A DNA stretch of 64,000 bases from Patagioenas fasciata. Its lineage: Eukaryota > Chordata > Aves > Columbiformes > Columbidae. The notes under the pieces are model-generated. The model was not told the DNA's origin and searched no databases. It worked only from the letters and a program-made list of their open reading frames with translations. The number at the start of each line of letters is the position of its first letter. Positions within the stretch are counted from its first letter, which is position 1. The DNA lies in the NCBI RefSeq assembly GCF_037038585.1, contig NC_092523.1, positions 45,401,501-45,465,500 of the forward strand. The letters run 5' to 3'. Below are positions 39,846 through 54,367 of the stretch, in pieces. The position numbers and the translations under genes were made by a program.

Positions 39846-42354
39846 TCAGTAAAACCGACTGTGTAATTAATTGGCTGAACACATTTAATACAAGAGTCAT
39901 TTCTTTTATGCATAATACCGTCATTTAAGAATTGAGATACAAGCCAGTGATGAAAAGGATTAACTTGTCAGCTTCCAAGTTCTTAGAGGCATTGTTTGTT
40001 CATGCATAAATGGTAGATGTAAATGACTTGTGAAGAGTCAATGCATGATTAGTAATTGTTATCAACATTACAGACATGAAGTGTATGCCTCGTGAGTAAC
40101 TGTACCACAGCTCTATCTGTAGAAATCAGTAAAGAATATAGCTGTAGCTTGAAAAGAACTGTGAATACAGTTATTGAAATGTCATTCAACAACACATTAT
40201 ATACTTTCTGCAACATGAACACTTTCTAAAGGCTCTTATTGCATGCAAAGTGCTACACAGGATTATGTATCTGTGTTTATTTCCTCTACTTACACAACAA
40301 AAATAAGAGACAGATGTCTTGTGCAAGCCAAGACAATTCCAACTAATAAGTTTTAAGTATGATTTGGGACGACTGCTGGCTGACTACACTGAAAAGTTAT
40401 GCAGATGTTCCTGAGGACAGAAGAGAGGACAGCCTTCAATGTCATGTTCAGATTCCCTTTTCACCCGCCGTAGTGCATGCATTCTGCCTAAGTCACGCTG
40501 CTGATGTGCTTTGCTGTAGTAGCTGCTCTTCACTTAAATTCATCTTGATTTGCACTCAGTCTGAACAGCTGTCAGCTACCTGCTACACATATGGTGCCAA
40601 AGGCCTGCGGGGCAAATTTCTTAAAACCCACAAGATGCTCAGTCGCAGTCTTTGGAGCACTTCTAGAACACCATCATGGTGTTATAATGAACTGTGCCTG
40701 TCCCGAGTTCCAACTCCAAACTGGACATGAGCCTCAAAATTCATTGTGTGCCTGCTACCTAAAGAAAGCAGATACTTTTTACCTTTTAGGCAGCTCTTTC
40801 AGCATAATCTCAGTATAAGGCCTTAGTTTAGTTCTTAGTTTAGAAAATTGATATTCTCTACATTTGTGCTATAATAAGTCATAACTTTAGGATCTGTTTC
40901 CTCATCCAGATTTAGCAGTTCAGAAAATGGACATCATCCTAGTAAATGCAATTTCCAGGAGAATGTCTGGGTTTTCACACCTAACAGCAGTGTGAAGGAC
41001 CCGTGCAGATTAAAGGATCTGCTTTAGAGCATCCTAGAAGGCACTATTAAATTTACTCTGAAATTAAACTTCTGCTACTTTTCTTTCAGAAAACTCGAAG
41101 AACTGGTGATCCCTGACTGCTGATTCTTTGGATAAAGAGTGCAATGAAAACTAATATATAGAAGAAAAATAATCTGTAGTCCTGGAGAATGAAACCACTC
41201 AGCAAGAAGAAGAGGTGCCTGAGTCACAAATGCAGGTATGTGACACAAGAATAGGGAATGTTGGAGAAAATTATGGGTTGGAGCAAACACTGTTATATGA
41301 ACCCTCTTGACTGAACATACTTCTGGGAGGTTTAAGTACAATTAAGCATTCAAGAAAGACCATGTCCTTCTAGCTTGAAAAACACACTTCAGCGTAATCA
41401 TAATTATATGCGTGATACCTAGTTATTACTTTACATGGTTTCTCAGAAATTATAATAGCAATTAATAATTTCTAAAATGGAAACTTCCAAAAATATGTTA
41501 CCCAGAAGCCCCTGTAGAAATCCCATTCACCCTACAATGACAGCTTGTTATGGAAAAAAATATTTTACACATTATGCCCAAAATGTACAGTGTAAATTAC
41601 ATATCTTACATCAACATTAAAAGTAAATCTAGCACTGAAAGTTCAAGGAGCTGCAGTGAAAGCACTTGTGCTGCTAATTGTTTTTTAATGTCTAACTGTA
41701 AACAGAGATAGCAGAGGTTTTAGCATTTGTGATCATTCAGCGTTAAAGAATGTACTGACCTTTTGCTTCATCCTTAGCACAATTTTCTCTCCTCTAAGAC
41801 ATTATCCTTCCCGTCTTGAACTAGGAGAGACTCATGCATGTTAATGAATCTGACATCAGTGTTGGTAGAGAGGAGTACTTTTATGCTGGAAACAACCTGG
41901 TTGTTGAAAAAATACATTCTGCTTTTCAGATTATGTCTGATTAATGTTATATTTTTGCCTTTATATAGGTTAACTATGGTATCAGCTTAGGCAAGTCAGC
42001 AGAGCCATTGCCTTCCATAGAACTGTTTATGTCATAAAGTGTGCTTTGAAATGCTTTGTTTGGATATGTATTTTGTTAGTGCTTATCTTGAATGTAGTTG
42101 TTAAAAACATAGATCCTGCAGTTACTCTGAATGCAGAACTCAAGGGAAATATTCCATTTTGAACACCTAAAGGACTAGGGCTGGGATTTGCCTGTCCAGA
42201 CAGATATATTGTGTCAAAGTACTATTCTGTTATTCTGTATTCAATGTAATTGCAATACTGTTCATATGAAGACCATGCAGTCATTGAATATTTGATGAAG
42301 ATAGTCAAACAACTGCATAAAAGCAGCCATGCTACTTCAGAGCACTGGATCCCG

Positions 42355-42490
42355 TAGCACAATATTCTGTCTGCAGTGGTGGCCACAGGCAGATGCCAGG
42401 GCAGAGTATGAACAGGACCAGCTGATGTTATACTGTACCCAAATATCTATCCAAACTCCAGTCGTTTTCAATTCAGGGATTTCTTATTAC
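42355..42490 (-). mobile_element. Ancient amniote CR1 fragment
   Basis: Plus-strand text AATATTCTGTCTGCAGTGGT, 'GGCAGATGCC…' and 'TTCAATTCAGGGATTTC' matches, in order, the same segment of the old antisense CR1 family seen at 9838-9990. Diverged; ends approximate. Confidence 0.6.
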
Positions 42491-45400
42491 CATTATGAAA
42501 TTACATAGACCTTGGTCTATTAGAATAAGGCATGTATCAAGGGCACTACTGCCCTGCTCCTTCAAGATTAGAAAACAAAGAATATGCAGCAGCCTGAGTG
42601 CACAGAGGAACTGTCAGACTGCGGAGAAATTGTCTGACACTGGCTTTTGCAGCTGTCAAGTCTAACGTGATGGCTCAGCTCCAAGGACCAAGTTCCTCAT
42701 GCTGTAGGGCAGAAGAATTGGGTAAATAAGAGCCAGAAACTCCAGGCTTTTTAGATCTTTGTTTTTTACTTCAGCTAGCAGTATACATACACAGGTATTT
42801 GCCACAGTGTGCACAGGAACACAGTTTTTCCTGGTTTTTCCTGTTTTCCTCATTTAATAAATTCAGAAAATCATTCAGGCTTGCCAGTAGAAGTGATTTT
42901 CCTATCTTAATTGAAATCCTTCCTTCTTAATGCCTGGTCAGCCCAACAGTAATCTGTGAGGTCTTGAGGCTGGCATGTCAGTATCTGGATCTAAACATGT
43001 GAGGAAGATCTATCTGAAGGCAGACCAGACAGTGACTGTTTCTGGTTCCCAGTCCAACATCTAGGAGAATGTGACTGCAAAGCTGCCCTGAGTACCTCTC
43101 AGAGACCAGCCTCCAGAAGCTGTTTTCTGTCTCACGGTCGAGTCCCTCGTTGCTGGAAGCGCAGCTGCGCACTGACAGCCCACACTGCTCAGATTACACT
43201 GACAAAGGACCCAGCCACTCTCTCTGTGACTGGTGTGGACCAGAAGCTGAGACCAGGTCATGATATCACATATTGGCATAAAGAACTGGGTAAAGCTGTC
43301 GGCAAACTGTGCAGTGATATTAGGGACAACTATCATGTTCTTTATGTAGGTCTGCTGGCAGTAATGGTGGCAGAAATGTATTTATTTCTAATGGGCTTTA
43401 TAGCATCTATAAATGACATCAACTTTCCCTGATATCTTTGGAGGCCCTTTTTCTGTTGACTCATCTGATCTAGCTCCTTACAGTCAGTGACAATCTGGAG
43501 GCTCTGAAGTACTGATATCATTTACTGGCCGCTTGATGGCCTAGATTCTGAGGCTGATGTCTCCTGCTGGGAAAGTGGTAGCATAAATAAAATGGACTGG
43601 AGAAATTTGGTCTCAAAATCACACAAGGCATACGTAGTGTCAGTGCTGCAGTTACACTCCTCAATTTATATGTGAACCACAAAACTCAGGACAACAGATA
43701 ATGGGTGACATTTTGTTGCCATTCAACCTCCCCTCAAATGTCTTGTCATGGTTCTTTTCTACAGCGGCATGCTGCAGTATGGTGTGGTGCAAACACAGCA
43801 GCTTGCTCTCCAGACCCGTTCCCAGCTGCTTCTATGTCTCCAAATCTCAGGCAGACATCCCTAGCTAGGCTCTTGTCTGTCTGACCCCAGATTGCCTGGA
43901 CCTTGTCTATTACACAAACTGTCCTTACTTTAGTCTGCCTTTAGTCACTGTGTTCTCACTGTACTCCTCACTCAATTCCTATTATGGAGTTTCCCAGCCC
44001 AGCCTCTCAGCACCCATTCTAATCTAATCTTAACAACTATTGTCAGCCAGTCTGATCCCACTCTCCGATCCTTGCACGAGGGCCTGGACTCTAATGCAGA
44101 GCATGTGGGAGATATCAGGGCTCTCTCACCCATTGCCAGCACGGAGGACTCAGTTCCAAACTGCCTGGGTGGGCTCGTCAGTGAAGCCTCAGCTGGAATC
44201 AAGGACCTCTAGATAATAACAGTTTTAGACAACTGGCATAAAGAAGATGACTAACATCACTTAGGTTAGATGTTTAGGTTGGCAGCCACAAGCTAGAGAC
44301 CTTCCCAGCTGAATGGTGACTGAAGTGCGCTGGGCATCAGGAATGCTGTCTGAAGCAGAGGGAACAAATTGCGGTGGTATGTTGAGTTAAGAACTGATGA
44401 TAAGGAGGTTAAATTAGCACTAATAAGGTCCAAAGTACACCACATTTCCTTATTTGCTTATGCTCAGATAGATAACAAAGTCTAGCCTTACTAAAGTTAA
44501 ATTATTTCACACCTACTTTATTCACTCATAGAGCAGGCTAGCTGCTCTGTCAAAGAATGGTTGACTTGGTGTGTTTTGACAAGCCCATATTGTATGCTTC
44601 TTAGCACCTCATCTTTTAGGTGTATACAATTTGATGAAACAAATATGTTATACCCTTTCTCCGTCTAGAATTTCACATTCCTGCTTTCCTCTCTTTTCAC
44701 AATAGTTTAATGAAATGGAACTGGCATCAGGTTCACAGTTTCAGCATTGTATTTAGGCTTTTTCTCTCCTATCTCTATATTTGTGGCTAACTTCCACAAA
44801 TACTAATATTCAGGGGATTCTCTGTCTTTTCAGATCAGTAGCTAGATTGGTCACACCAAAATTGGAGTGACTTCCTTTTTTTTATGATCTTCTTAAATCT
44901 ACTTCAGGTACTTGGCCTTTTGCATGAACTGGGTTTAAGACCACTGTAGCAATGCTTAACTCCGCTGTTTATTTTATAAAAGACATTACAATTAGCTGAA
45001 TATTTTCCTTCAGTAAGTATGTTGGCTTGGAGCATTACAGAATACATATCATAGGAAAACAGAAATCTTGAGATGCTCATTGTGATTTACTAAGAATGAA
45101 AAAGGCACAAATAACTGATATTACTCTATGTCAAGTTAGCTTTATCTCTGAAATGCTTGAGTGAACCTTTCTGACAAACCAAACAAAAAAGAGACCTGTT
45201 GACTAGTTCAAAAGCATGTGCAGTCCTGTTCTGTCACAGTTAACAAAAAATTCCTTTTTAGTTGATGTGAACCAGAATTTTGAGCTCTAGTTATGGAATA
45301 CCGTTTTCAGTGTAGATTAAATGGTTTTTTGTTTTTTTCTTGTCTTTCAAAACATCTTTGTTGCCAGTCAGCTGTTTACAGCACAAGTTCAGAGCAGTAG

Positions 45401-45959
45401 TGTTATTATTAAAGTGGTGGAAAATAAACAAATGCAACACAGAAGTGTAGAGAAGTGGCCAAAACCCTTTATGAGATTAACCAGAAAATAGACCTCATAA
45501 AAGATCTTTAGTTCTTAAACATATTTTTTCCATAAAAATACCCACTGATGTTTACTGATGATTCACTCCAAATATGAGCTGCATTTGAACTTTGACAAAA
45601 CACCCAAACCTGTCTCACACCTTGGCCTGCTCTGACCAATAAGCAATTGCATGGAGGGAGATCCAGCCATCCAAAGCAGCTCCAGCTCTCGGCATCCAGT
45701 AGCCTCCCATCCAGTTCTGCTGGAACACCGTGCTGCTGGGCACTGATATTTAGCAAGAGATGATTCCTAGCTCTGAAAGCACGGCTTCCTTCCTGTGTCC
45801 CAGGGCAAAGCCACACAGAGCTAAGCTGTGTGACTTTGCTTTCAGACAGAGTTGCAATGCTCATATATCCCAGCGGTGAATTCAGCTTAGAAGTGAGGTC
45901 AGGTTTTGTTGTCCCCTGAATGAACTTGAACCCTGGCTGGGATCTAATTTAGACAGTAA

Positions 45960-46085
45960 GGAAACGAAGGGAAAGAAAAAAAAAAAAAAAAAGAAACTGA
46001 GGTGGATGGGAAAAGTACACTAAAAAGAAAAAGGAAAAAAGCAGAAAAAAAGGAAAATGGAATAGAAAGAAAAAAAACCCCACAA
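45960..46085 (+). repeat. A/G-rich low-complexity tract
   Basis: About 125 bases almost entirely of A and G with an internal run of about 17 A. Purine-rich simple sequence, no coding content. Confidence 0.9.
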
Positions 46086-47635
46086 AACAAAACCATAAAA
46101 ACCAGAACAAGCTTCCCAGAACTAACCCTGGAATATAAATGGAGCCCCTACACTTGTCCTTTTGCCCCTTGACTTGACAGCTGTGGCTATCCGTGTCAAT
46201 AGGGAGAAAGGCTTAGGCCCCTGCCAAGCCTTTTTGTGTTTTTCTGTTTGTTTGTTTTTTCCAGAGATGAGCTAGGAATGAATTTACTATTAGTATTTTA
46301 TCTACTAAAATCTCCATAGCACTTCCATGAGACTCATCTTGTTTTCACTGCCTCAGTGAGCATGAATTCTTCAAAATCTGTTAAGCTCAGTGTATCATAA
46401 GAACATGGTGTTGCTGGAGAAAAAAGTTAAAATCTGACCTTTCCCATAGTATATCTGCCCATAGAATCTTGTTCTCTTTAAGGAACTGAGGCATTTTCTT
46501 AAATCTGGCCAGTTATAGATTTCCGTTCATGGGTGTGGACTAGGCTGAGGTTTGGGCTTCACTATTAGACTGATGCAAATTGGAGACAGTCTTTAGACAT
46601 GTTCTTCCCCTCTGGTGGCTGAAGATCTAATCCTATTTTAAGGCTCTAGGGCTACACTGGCATTACTAAGTGGTGCAGAGCGAAACAGAAGGAACTAGAG
46701 TTTGATGTGTTGAAATTCCGTGTGGTCCTAGGACTGTATATACACATGGTATCTTTACCGAAAACCACATTTTTGCAAATATCTGACTGTAGGCACATGT
46801 CACACATCCATGAGGAGGTAATGTGGCAAGTAAGGTGAGTCAGGGGCACTCAGATGGGTGACCTCAACCTTGGTTCCACCAGGAGGGAAACCACTTCCCA
46901 GCACAGCAGCCACACACCCTGGTACACCCTGCAAGACTCCAACTGTAAGTGCAAGGCAAATTCAGCCCCGCTAGTACACCAGATCACAAATGTGCAGCCA
47001 TTCTTTCCCCAGAGCAAAATAGTCATTTTGAGTTAACTTCACGTTAGCCATTTAGTGTCAGGAAAAGAAAATATCAGTTTTTTCTCTGTTTCTTCCTAAA
47101 CTGTGGGATAGGAATAATCTATTAGAAGTCTACTATAGCTGATGATTTTATCTTGGAAGTTAGTGCAGCCACAGTGACTGATACGTTGGGAATATAATCC
47201 CAGTCTTTGCAAATACTTTTCCTCTTGATGTATAACCAAGAGGCACATTATACTCCTTTAGCAGTGTTGCTCAGTAAGAAAAACGTGACTGTGCACAGGC
47301 ACTAGCTTCATGTTGAATTAATTTTCAATACATTTGTTTGTTTGGAATTCATATTAAAGGTTTTGGAAATACGTTCTTTTGGTCTACAAATGGTTACATT
47401 CTTTCCAGTTTACACAGAAATTGTCACTACCCTGACACCATTTTCTTAATGGGCTCAATCCACTGTCAGTGAAATCAATGAAGTGTATTTTCCATCAGTC
47501 TTAATGGGATCTGGAAAGGGGCCTGTGTTTCTAAATAAAGCCAAATGCTGGGCTGATTCTGTAGTTATACCCATGTAAATTGGAAATCAGCCAGTTGGCA
47601 ACTTCCTTTTTTCTTTCCTTCTCTTTTGTGTTTTG

Positions 47636-47745
47636 CAGCAGGCAAAAACGACAACAACAACAACAAAAAAAAGCACAAACAAAACAAACAAACAAACAAA
47701 AACCCCGAACAAAACAAAAAAAACAGCCAAATAAAAAACCCCAAC
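47636..47745 (+). repeat. CAA/AAAC low-complexity tract
   Basis: A-rich sequence with ACAACAACAACAACAA and AAACAAACAAACAAAC units. The open frames across it on both strands are artefacts of low complexity. Confidence 0.92.
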
Positions 47746-50700
47746 ACTTTCTTGGGATGGAAAGGGTAGAAGAGCAAGATTGCAAGGATGAAACTGCAAT
47801 TCTCTTTTCAAGTGATGTTACACTTGATTGGTATGCCTCAACTCAAAAGGAACTTTATAAATTGCCCTGAGTTCAGCGTCTTAAATAATTTGCAGCAACC
47901 TTAGGGTTGACATGACTTACATTCAGCTGCCCACATACTAAAAGAGACTTTTCTGTTGCTGACTGTTGACGAAGTATAACAACACTCAAAATATACGTCT
48001 TACATGGCACCTATGCGTGAGGCAGAATGAATGTGAAGTAAAGCTATCACATCTGTTCCATTCATCCCTTAACCCTCAGGGATTTCTCTTCATTTATTTG
48101 CTTTGGCAAAGTAAAGAGGCTTTGCAAAGTCTCTGGCATCTCCATGTATCTGAAGATGTTATAACGCAATGTCTGGATTTGACACACAGGTGGGTTATGA
48201 CAATGGCTCACACAGCAGACAGCTTTAAAAGTAAGAATGACAATCTGTTTAGTCTTCAGATAATGGCAGTTTTCTACACAATTCCCCACACAAGAATGAC
48301 AGAAAAATCCCTGTGGTTGAGAACTTGGTGAGGATTGCAACGATCTCACTCCAGCTACCTCAAGAAAAGGGAAAAGACAGTCCAGTGCCTGGTAAAATAT
48401 CCTTTCTCTTCTATTCTCTGTCAAAAATATTTCTCATCTTTATGAAATATTTTGTTCTCATGTTTTGCATTTAGAAAGTTGGGTAAGAAGTATCCCCACT
48501 TTATAAATTTTATTAAATTAAATCAATAGCAGTAGGCTAATAAACTGTAGTTTCATTCCCTCTTCTTCATTCTCAGAGTTCCTCTTTGAAAAATGATGAT
48601 TGTCATAAGAAATCTGATGTCTCACAGGAAAGTAATGGCACTTATATACTGTGCATTGTTAAGACTCTTCAATATATGAAGATGTAGAGATCAGTTTTGA
48701 CTGTCTCTTGCATAACACTGAGGAATGCAGCTTATACAGTGAGGAATGGTAGAGTTTAGAGAAATTACCACTTACAGGAAAGAGGATAGGATAGAAATCA
48801 CATGTAAAGTGGAAATTGGTGTGGGAGGTGAACAGACAAAGAGCAGGCCTCTGAGGTGGGCAGGTGCTGCTTAATTCTGTAATCCTTTCACTCAGCAAAG
48901 AAGCACAAGCAAATAATTTCTGCCATCCTTAAGAACATGTTTCCACTGACAGATTCTTCCTGTATTGTTCTGCATGTATCTATTAACGTGTTCTCAAAAC
49001 ACAATGTAATAAAGGCCTGTTTTCAAACAAGAATAAATTAAATAAGATAAAAATAAGCCTCTAGCTCTTCCTTCACTTCTCTGCTCCCTGTTCCAGAGCT
49101 AACAGGCAATGCCAGCTGGTTTCTATGGAAGTTGTAAGTGTTGGTGGAGCAACCAGAAGGATTATACACAGGGGAAATGACCTTTCTAAACCACCTTTCA
49201 TGGCCTCACCAGCCCTTTTGTGTGGACAAGAAAAATGGATTTTTTTAAAGGAAGCTGTGCCTGCTCACAGCAACCATTCAGTTAACGCTGCAGACGGCGC
49301 CTGACACTGTCCTGTGGCCACTGTGCAGGCCCTGTCTTCAGGATGGGCTCAGCTAAAACCTTCCAGGCTCCAGCAGATCCAGTTATGACATCTTGGAGAC
49401 AAACACAGGCACACTTTAATAATTTTGAAAACCGGGACTGTGCAAGAGGCACTGCTGGAATGCTTACTTGTGACTTATAGGGGTCATAGCATGTTTGACA
49501 AGGCTTCTGGAAACTCTTCTTTAGTTGTGTTTCAAAGGATCTTAATAATTAAATAAGTGACAGAAACAGCAGTTGAAAGATCAGTTGTGGGATTTTTTCC
49601 CTCTTTGGGTATTAATCACTAAATAGATAAATGCCAAAGAACAAAGAATACATACCTTTCCCAGGAAGAGAAAAAGTTTTGACAGAAGCACAGTTAGAAA
49701 TACTTTTCAGAATACCTACCTACAGGACTGCAGGCTGAGAAAGACATTTTCAGGCAGTTGTCTGAAGGTGATAAGATATGTCATTGACCTCCAAAATGTG
49801 AGTTTACCAGTTCAAGTTACGAAATTTTCTGAGTTCTGTCTTGAATGGGATTCAAGAGAAACTAGATTCCAATTAGGGATAGATCCTACTCAAGCAAAAA
49901 GCATTATTGTTTGGGCTGTCATCCTGGATGATGGATTTTTTCACTTGCAAGAGTTTTATTTCATCAGTTAGCTGAATTCGTCCAGTGAGAATTCACTTGT
50001 TAATAGTGTTATATTTTCTTCTGACTTTCTCCTTGATTTCTAACCTATTTCTTTTGCTTAAAATTAAAAATATTTCGCTTGCTGATGAGAGTAAGTTTGT
50101 CTGCACATATTTTACAGAAAGTACATATTTAATAGTACATATTGTATCAATATGTGTCCCACCTCTTACTTATCCTCCTAATCAGACCAATTAATCCCCT
50201 TAACTCTTCTTGTTTTCCACAGAAAAAAAGAAAGTGATGAATGATGCAAGGCCCTGCCAGTGACAGAAATTTTCCATATGGAAATGTGTCATTCCAGTGC
50301 TTTCTAAGCTACAAGGAAACATTTTCAAAGTCACACAGAGAGTTTAGCCACACATTTTCTGTATTTTATAAGCTAAAAGAGTTTTTGAAAGATCAAAGAG
50401 ATGCACATATCCCTTATGAAGTCTAAATTTTTATTTAACATAACTTGATTTTCTTTATTCAAAAGCTTATAAATTCTGGAGAACAGCTTCTACTAATATG
50501 GGAATTTGAAGTTGAGACCACATCTACAAGTAATGAAAGAATTATTCAATTCTTAAATTCCCTTAGAAATAGTTCTTTTTTAAAGAAAACAAAACAAAAA
50601 GAAAATAAAAGGTTACTTTTATCATGGATGCATTTGATAGATCCTCATTGACATAAATCTTTGAATCTAATTTATTTGGAACTTGTAGATAAACATATAA

Positions 50701-52854
50701 TCTCAGATTTCTGTTAAAATGGAGGCTGGCTGACTGCAACCTTGGTAAACACTGGTGTGTACTAAGCAGTCCATCCTAGTATTCGTTATTGCTCTTGGAC
50801 TTGGTGCCAAGCATAATCTTTAATCCAAACTGAAATGTTGTGAGGGACTTCAGGGAAATTTTGCCTGGAGTTCTTTATGAGCAAGTCCCAAAATAAAATC
50901 TTGAAAGGAAAAGGATGTGAGAAAAATCAAAAGTGTTTGCCAGATTCACATCACTATTGACTGAAGTTGCATATATTCCTGATATCCATGCCCACGAGTA
51001 CTCCGCACTTCCCTACTCCTGCATCGTTGTGCTTACACAAGTAATTATTATCTACTCTTGGTTCCAAGATGAAGGGATTTTAAAAAAGAAAATAAGTCTC
51101 TCAGCCAGGTTTTACCCCTGCACAAGGAACACCGACCACATGAAGCCTCATGAAATGTTACCATAAAAGATAAAAGCAAACAAGGATTACTCAAAAATGC
51201 AATTGCTCAATACACCCAGAACTGCCAGCAGCAGTTTCCTCTTTAGGCTACTGACTTCATAACCTTACCCAACCCTTCAGAAATTTCCTGGTCAACAAGA
51301 CTTTTCGGAAGCTTTGTGAAAAAAAAAAGTATTAAAAAAACCCATTGGTTTTAATCAGTTTCCTTAAGACTGTGTCACTTCACAACTCAGACCGAACAAT
51401 TGTAAGTTACTAAAAGTAAACCAGTTTATCCCTGTAGAGCAATAAAGGCAAGAAAGCAAACAGGAAAGTTTGTTGGAAAGAAACTCCTTAGACTACTAAC
51501 CTGAAGGAAGATTCATATATCTAATGAACGTCTGTTTTTCTGTGTTGGAAGAAAAGGCATTGCAAAGCTTTTTCTTGTTTTCTTTTTCTTTTTCTTTTTT
51601 TAATTTTAAGTAAAGTTTTCAGAGGCACCAGTATAAAATAGGTGGAAGTTTTTTGACTGAGAAGGTTCATTCTTCATGAAAGTTTAGGTCAGGATTATTC
51701 CTTTTCTAGTATTTACAATTGTGAATATTTGAACTTGTAAAAGTGATTGACAATGTAAAAGCATAAAGTGCATTTTAAAAAAGTGTATTTGAATCAGAGA
51801 GGGAATCATTGGCTCTGCGCTTTCTGCTGTCAGTCTGTTCCCATCACCATTGATGATCTGGGAGGGATTACTTACATGAACAAATTCAAACACTCAGGTA
51901 AATATTAGCACTACTGGACCATGTGTCCATAACAAACAGAGCCCCATTTCACTCCTAGTTACAGTCAGTGATTAGTATTTCAAGGAGAGACAGTAACTAA
52001 CAAATAAGTATTCAGAGGCTTGGTAAGGATTAGATGAGGAAGTTGAGGTCCCATCTAAATAAGGATGATGTTGTATTTTTGTTTACATAGAAACTTGGAC
52101 AGCTGTCCTGACTGCAGTCTATTTTAGAGCTTTAAGGTACATAGTACAAATCACATGCACAATTTCAGACCTAGGTGTTATGAAATTAGCCTTATCAGGG
52201 TATGGTAAACAGGTCTATGTGGAACAACACACAGGAGTAATATTCTATCGAAAATGTTTAAACTACTTTTAGAAGCTTTCACATTCTTTAATGAATACTG
52301 GCAGGTCACATTAAGTAGCTCACAGGTTCTTTTCAGATTTCAAAACTGTAAATTCTAACAACTGAAATTTGACACAAAAAAAAACCTTATCACATAAAAT
52401 TTGCCATTAGAAATGCCTGTAACCCAAATGTCTATGAGACCATTATTTTCTTTCAGCTAAGGCTTATAGACCTTCAGTCATGGAAGAGGTCTCCACTGTG
52501 CTGTATAGGCATTTGATAGAAAATGCATCATTCTGTGGTACTTAAAGTTTAATGAAGACTAAGTTTCCTTTTCAGCCTTTTGCTATTTTAGTAGGTTTTT
52601 AGAGGAATTGCAGAAGAGCAAATAGCTCACTAGTGTGTTTCATGAAGACCTGGGAGACCAGATGATGCAGAACTTCCTTGTCCTCCAGAGGGTTAACTCT
52701 GTGGATGTTGATGTAAAACAGCATCAAGCCAGGCCTTGGCTCCCTGCTCAGAGTCAGATCCATGCACATGCAGAAACATTCACCATCAACCATGTGCTCC
52801 CAATTGTCTTGTATTTTCCTTTTCTTTTTCATTTCGGTAGTGGAGTGTACTACT

Positions 52855-52977
52855 CTGAGCAACCTGATCTAGTTAAGATGTCTCTCCTTATTGCAGGAGA
52901 GTTGGGCTAGATGACCTGTAAAGGTCCCTTTCAACCCAAACTATTCTATGATTCTTTTCTATGATTCTGTGATTTTA
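52855..52977 (+). mobile_element. CR1 LINE 3' end fragment (different subfamily)
   Basis: AGCAACCTGATCTAGTTAAG, 'TTGGGCTAGATGACCTGTAA' and 'AGGTCCCTTTCAACCCAAAC' followed by CTATGATTC repeats is the classic CR1 3' UTR and tail. It differs from copies 1-3 in the GATGACCT and CAACCC wording, so it belongs to another subfamily. Only about 120 bases are recognisable; sequence to the left is not clearly CR1. Confidence 0.88.
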
Positions 52978-54367
52978 CTTGAGATGAAAGGTAGGATGAT
53001 TCTAAGGAAAGAAAATAGTAATTAAAATAAACATAAGGCAAGACCCTGCAAGCAACTTTCAAACAGAACTCAAGTCAAATTTGTGCATTTCCATTGAAAA
53101 TGCATGTCTTATACTAAGTCATGCTGGGTTTAAGAAATACAAACTGTTAAGTATGCTTGGAAGACTTTAAAGCATATCACTTAAAGGAGTCAAGTCCTGT
53201 ACTCACTTTTTCTAGGATTTTCATTTTAACAATAGTTTGACATTGTGCTTTGAGACGACAAAGCAATTTCTTCCTGCTATTTCACATGACAGACATAGCT
53301 AATCTCTCTTCCTGACTTCTCCTTCTTCTTCCAACAGCAGGGATGGCTGCAGAGCCATCAACCCTGAGAGTGTTGAGTGAGCTACAGTAGGTACTGCTCC
53401 TTAAAACATACTTTGAGAAAGTTTTGTTTTTCTTTAAACCTTAAGGCCTTTTTCTTGCTTCTCCTGCTTTGATAACCTACTGTAAACTTCCTGTCTACCT
53501 GCCACAGGCATTTGATAATAACTTATCCACCCATGCAAACTATAGTGAAATTCCTCCCCTGAAAGCTGGGGGTTGTGAGATGGAGGAAGAAAACAAGCTT
53601 ACTGTTTTCCTGCCTGGAAGCAGCTGCAGTCAAAACCAACACAGATTGCTCTGGTGCCACATCTGTCACCAGCGGTCAGGCTCCTTCCTATGCCACGCTA
53701 ACCACCTTGCACTTCTATTTGGAAGAGGGAAATTCTCAATAAATGAAGGAATAGATTAAGTCAGGGGGGCAGCACTGGTTGCAGGAGGGCAGGGAAGGCT
53801 CTTGTGGCAAACCAGACTGGACACAAACAGGCAGGAGCAAACAGATGTTATACAACCACAATTTTTCTATAATGATTTTAGCAGCACGGGGAAACCTTGG
53901 TGGTCCTAAGGCATTCAATCAGTCAACCTTTCTATAAACAAATATGTAATTTAATTTCAAATGTCATTTCATTCCAGGGTTCAGTTTTAGGTTTCTATCA
54001 CACAGGCCTCTTCCTCAGGGAGATTTGTTCAAGGATTATTTCTGAATATACAATAAGCAAAAGAGGGCAAAAGGTTCGTTTAATCACAAAAAGTGCAGTC
54101 CTGTTTTGAATAGTAAACCATGAACAGGAGAAGACCAGGACTTTCTTTTAATAGTGAGAGATTGAATGGAAAACCTTGTTCCATAACTAGATAAAACATT
54201 CCCCATGAAACTCCTAATTAGCCAGGAGATTAATTTTCTGTAGTCTTACAGTTCTCCATTATGGACCCAAAAACCTCTGAGGATTTGATTTACAAAAACT
54301 GGCAGTGCACAATAAAACACTTCAACTAGAATAAAATATCTTCAAATATCGAAGAGCAAATTCTGAT

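Noticed and set aside
40359..40730. 123-codon plus-strand open frame
   Set aside because: Cys/Ser-rich translation without recognisable domain or flanking splice or promoter support. A frame this long is expected by chance in 64 kb.
45508..45864. 118-codon minus-strand open frame
   Set aside because: No family recognised and no gene context. Best treated as chance unless a protein search says otherwise.
47531..47870. Overlapping open frames on both strands over the CAA/AAAC tract
   Set aside because: Low-complexity translations (poly-Lys/Gln or poly-Phe/Cys/Val) caused by the simple repeat.
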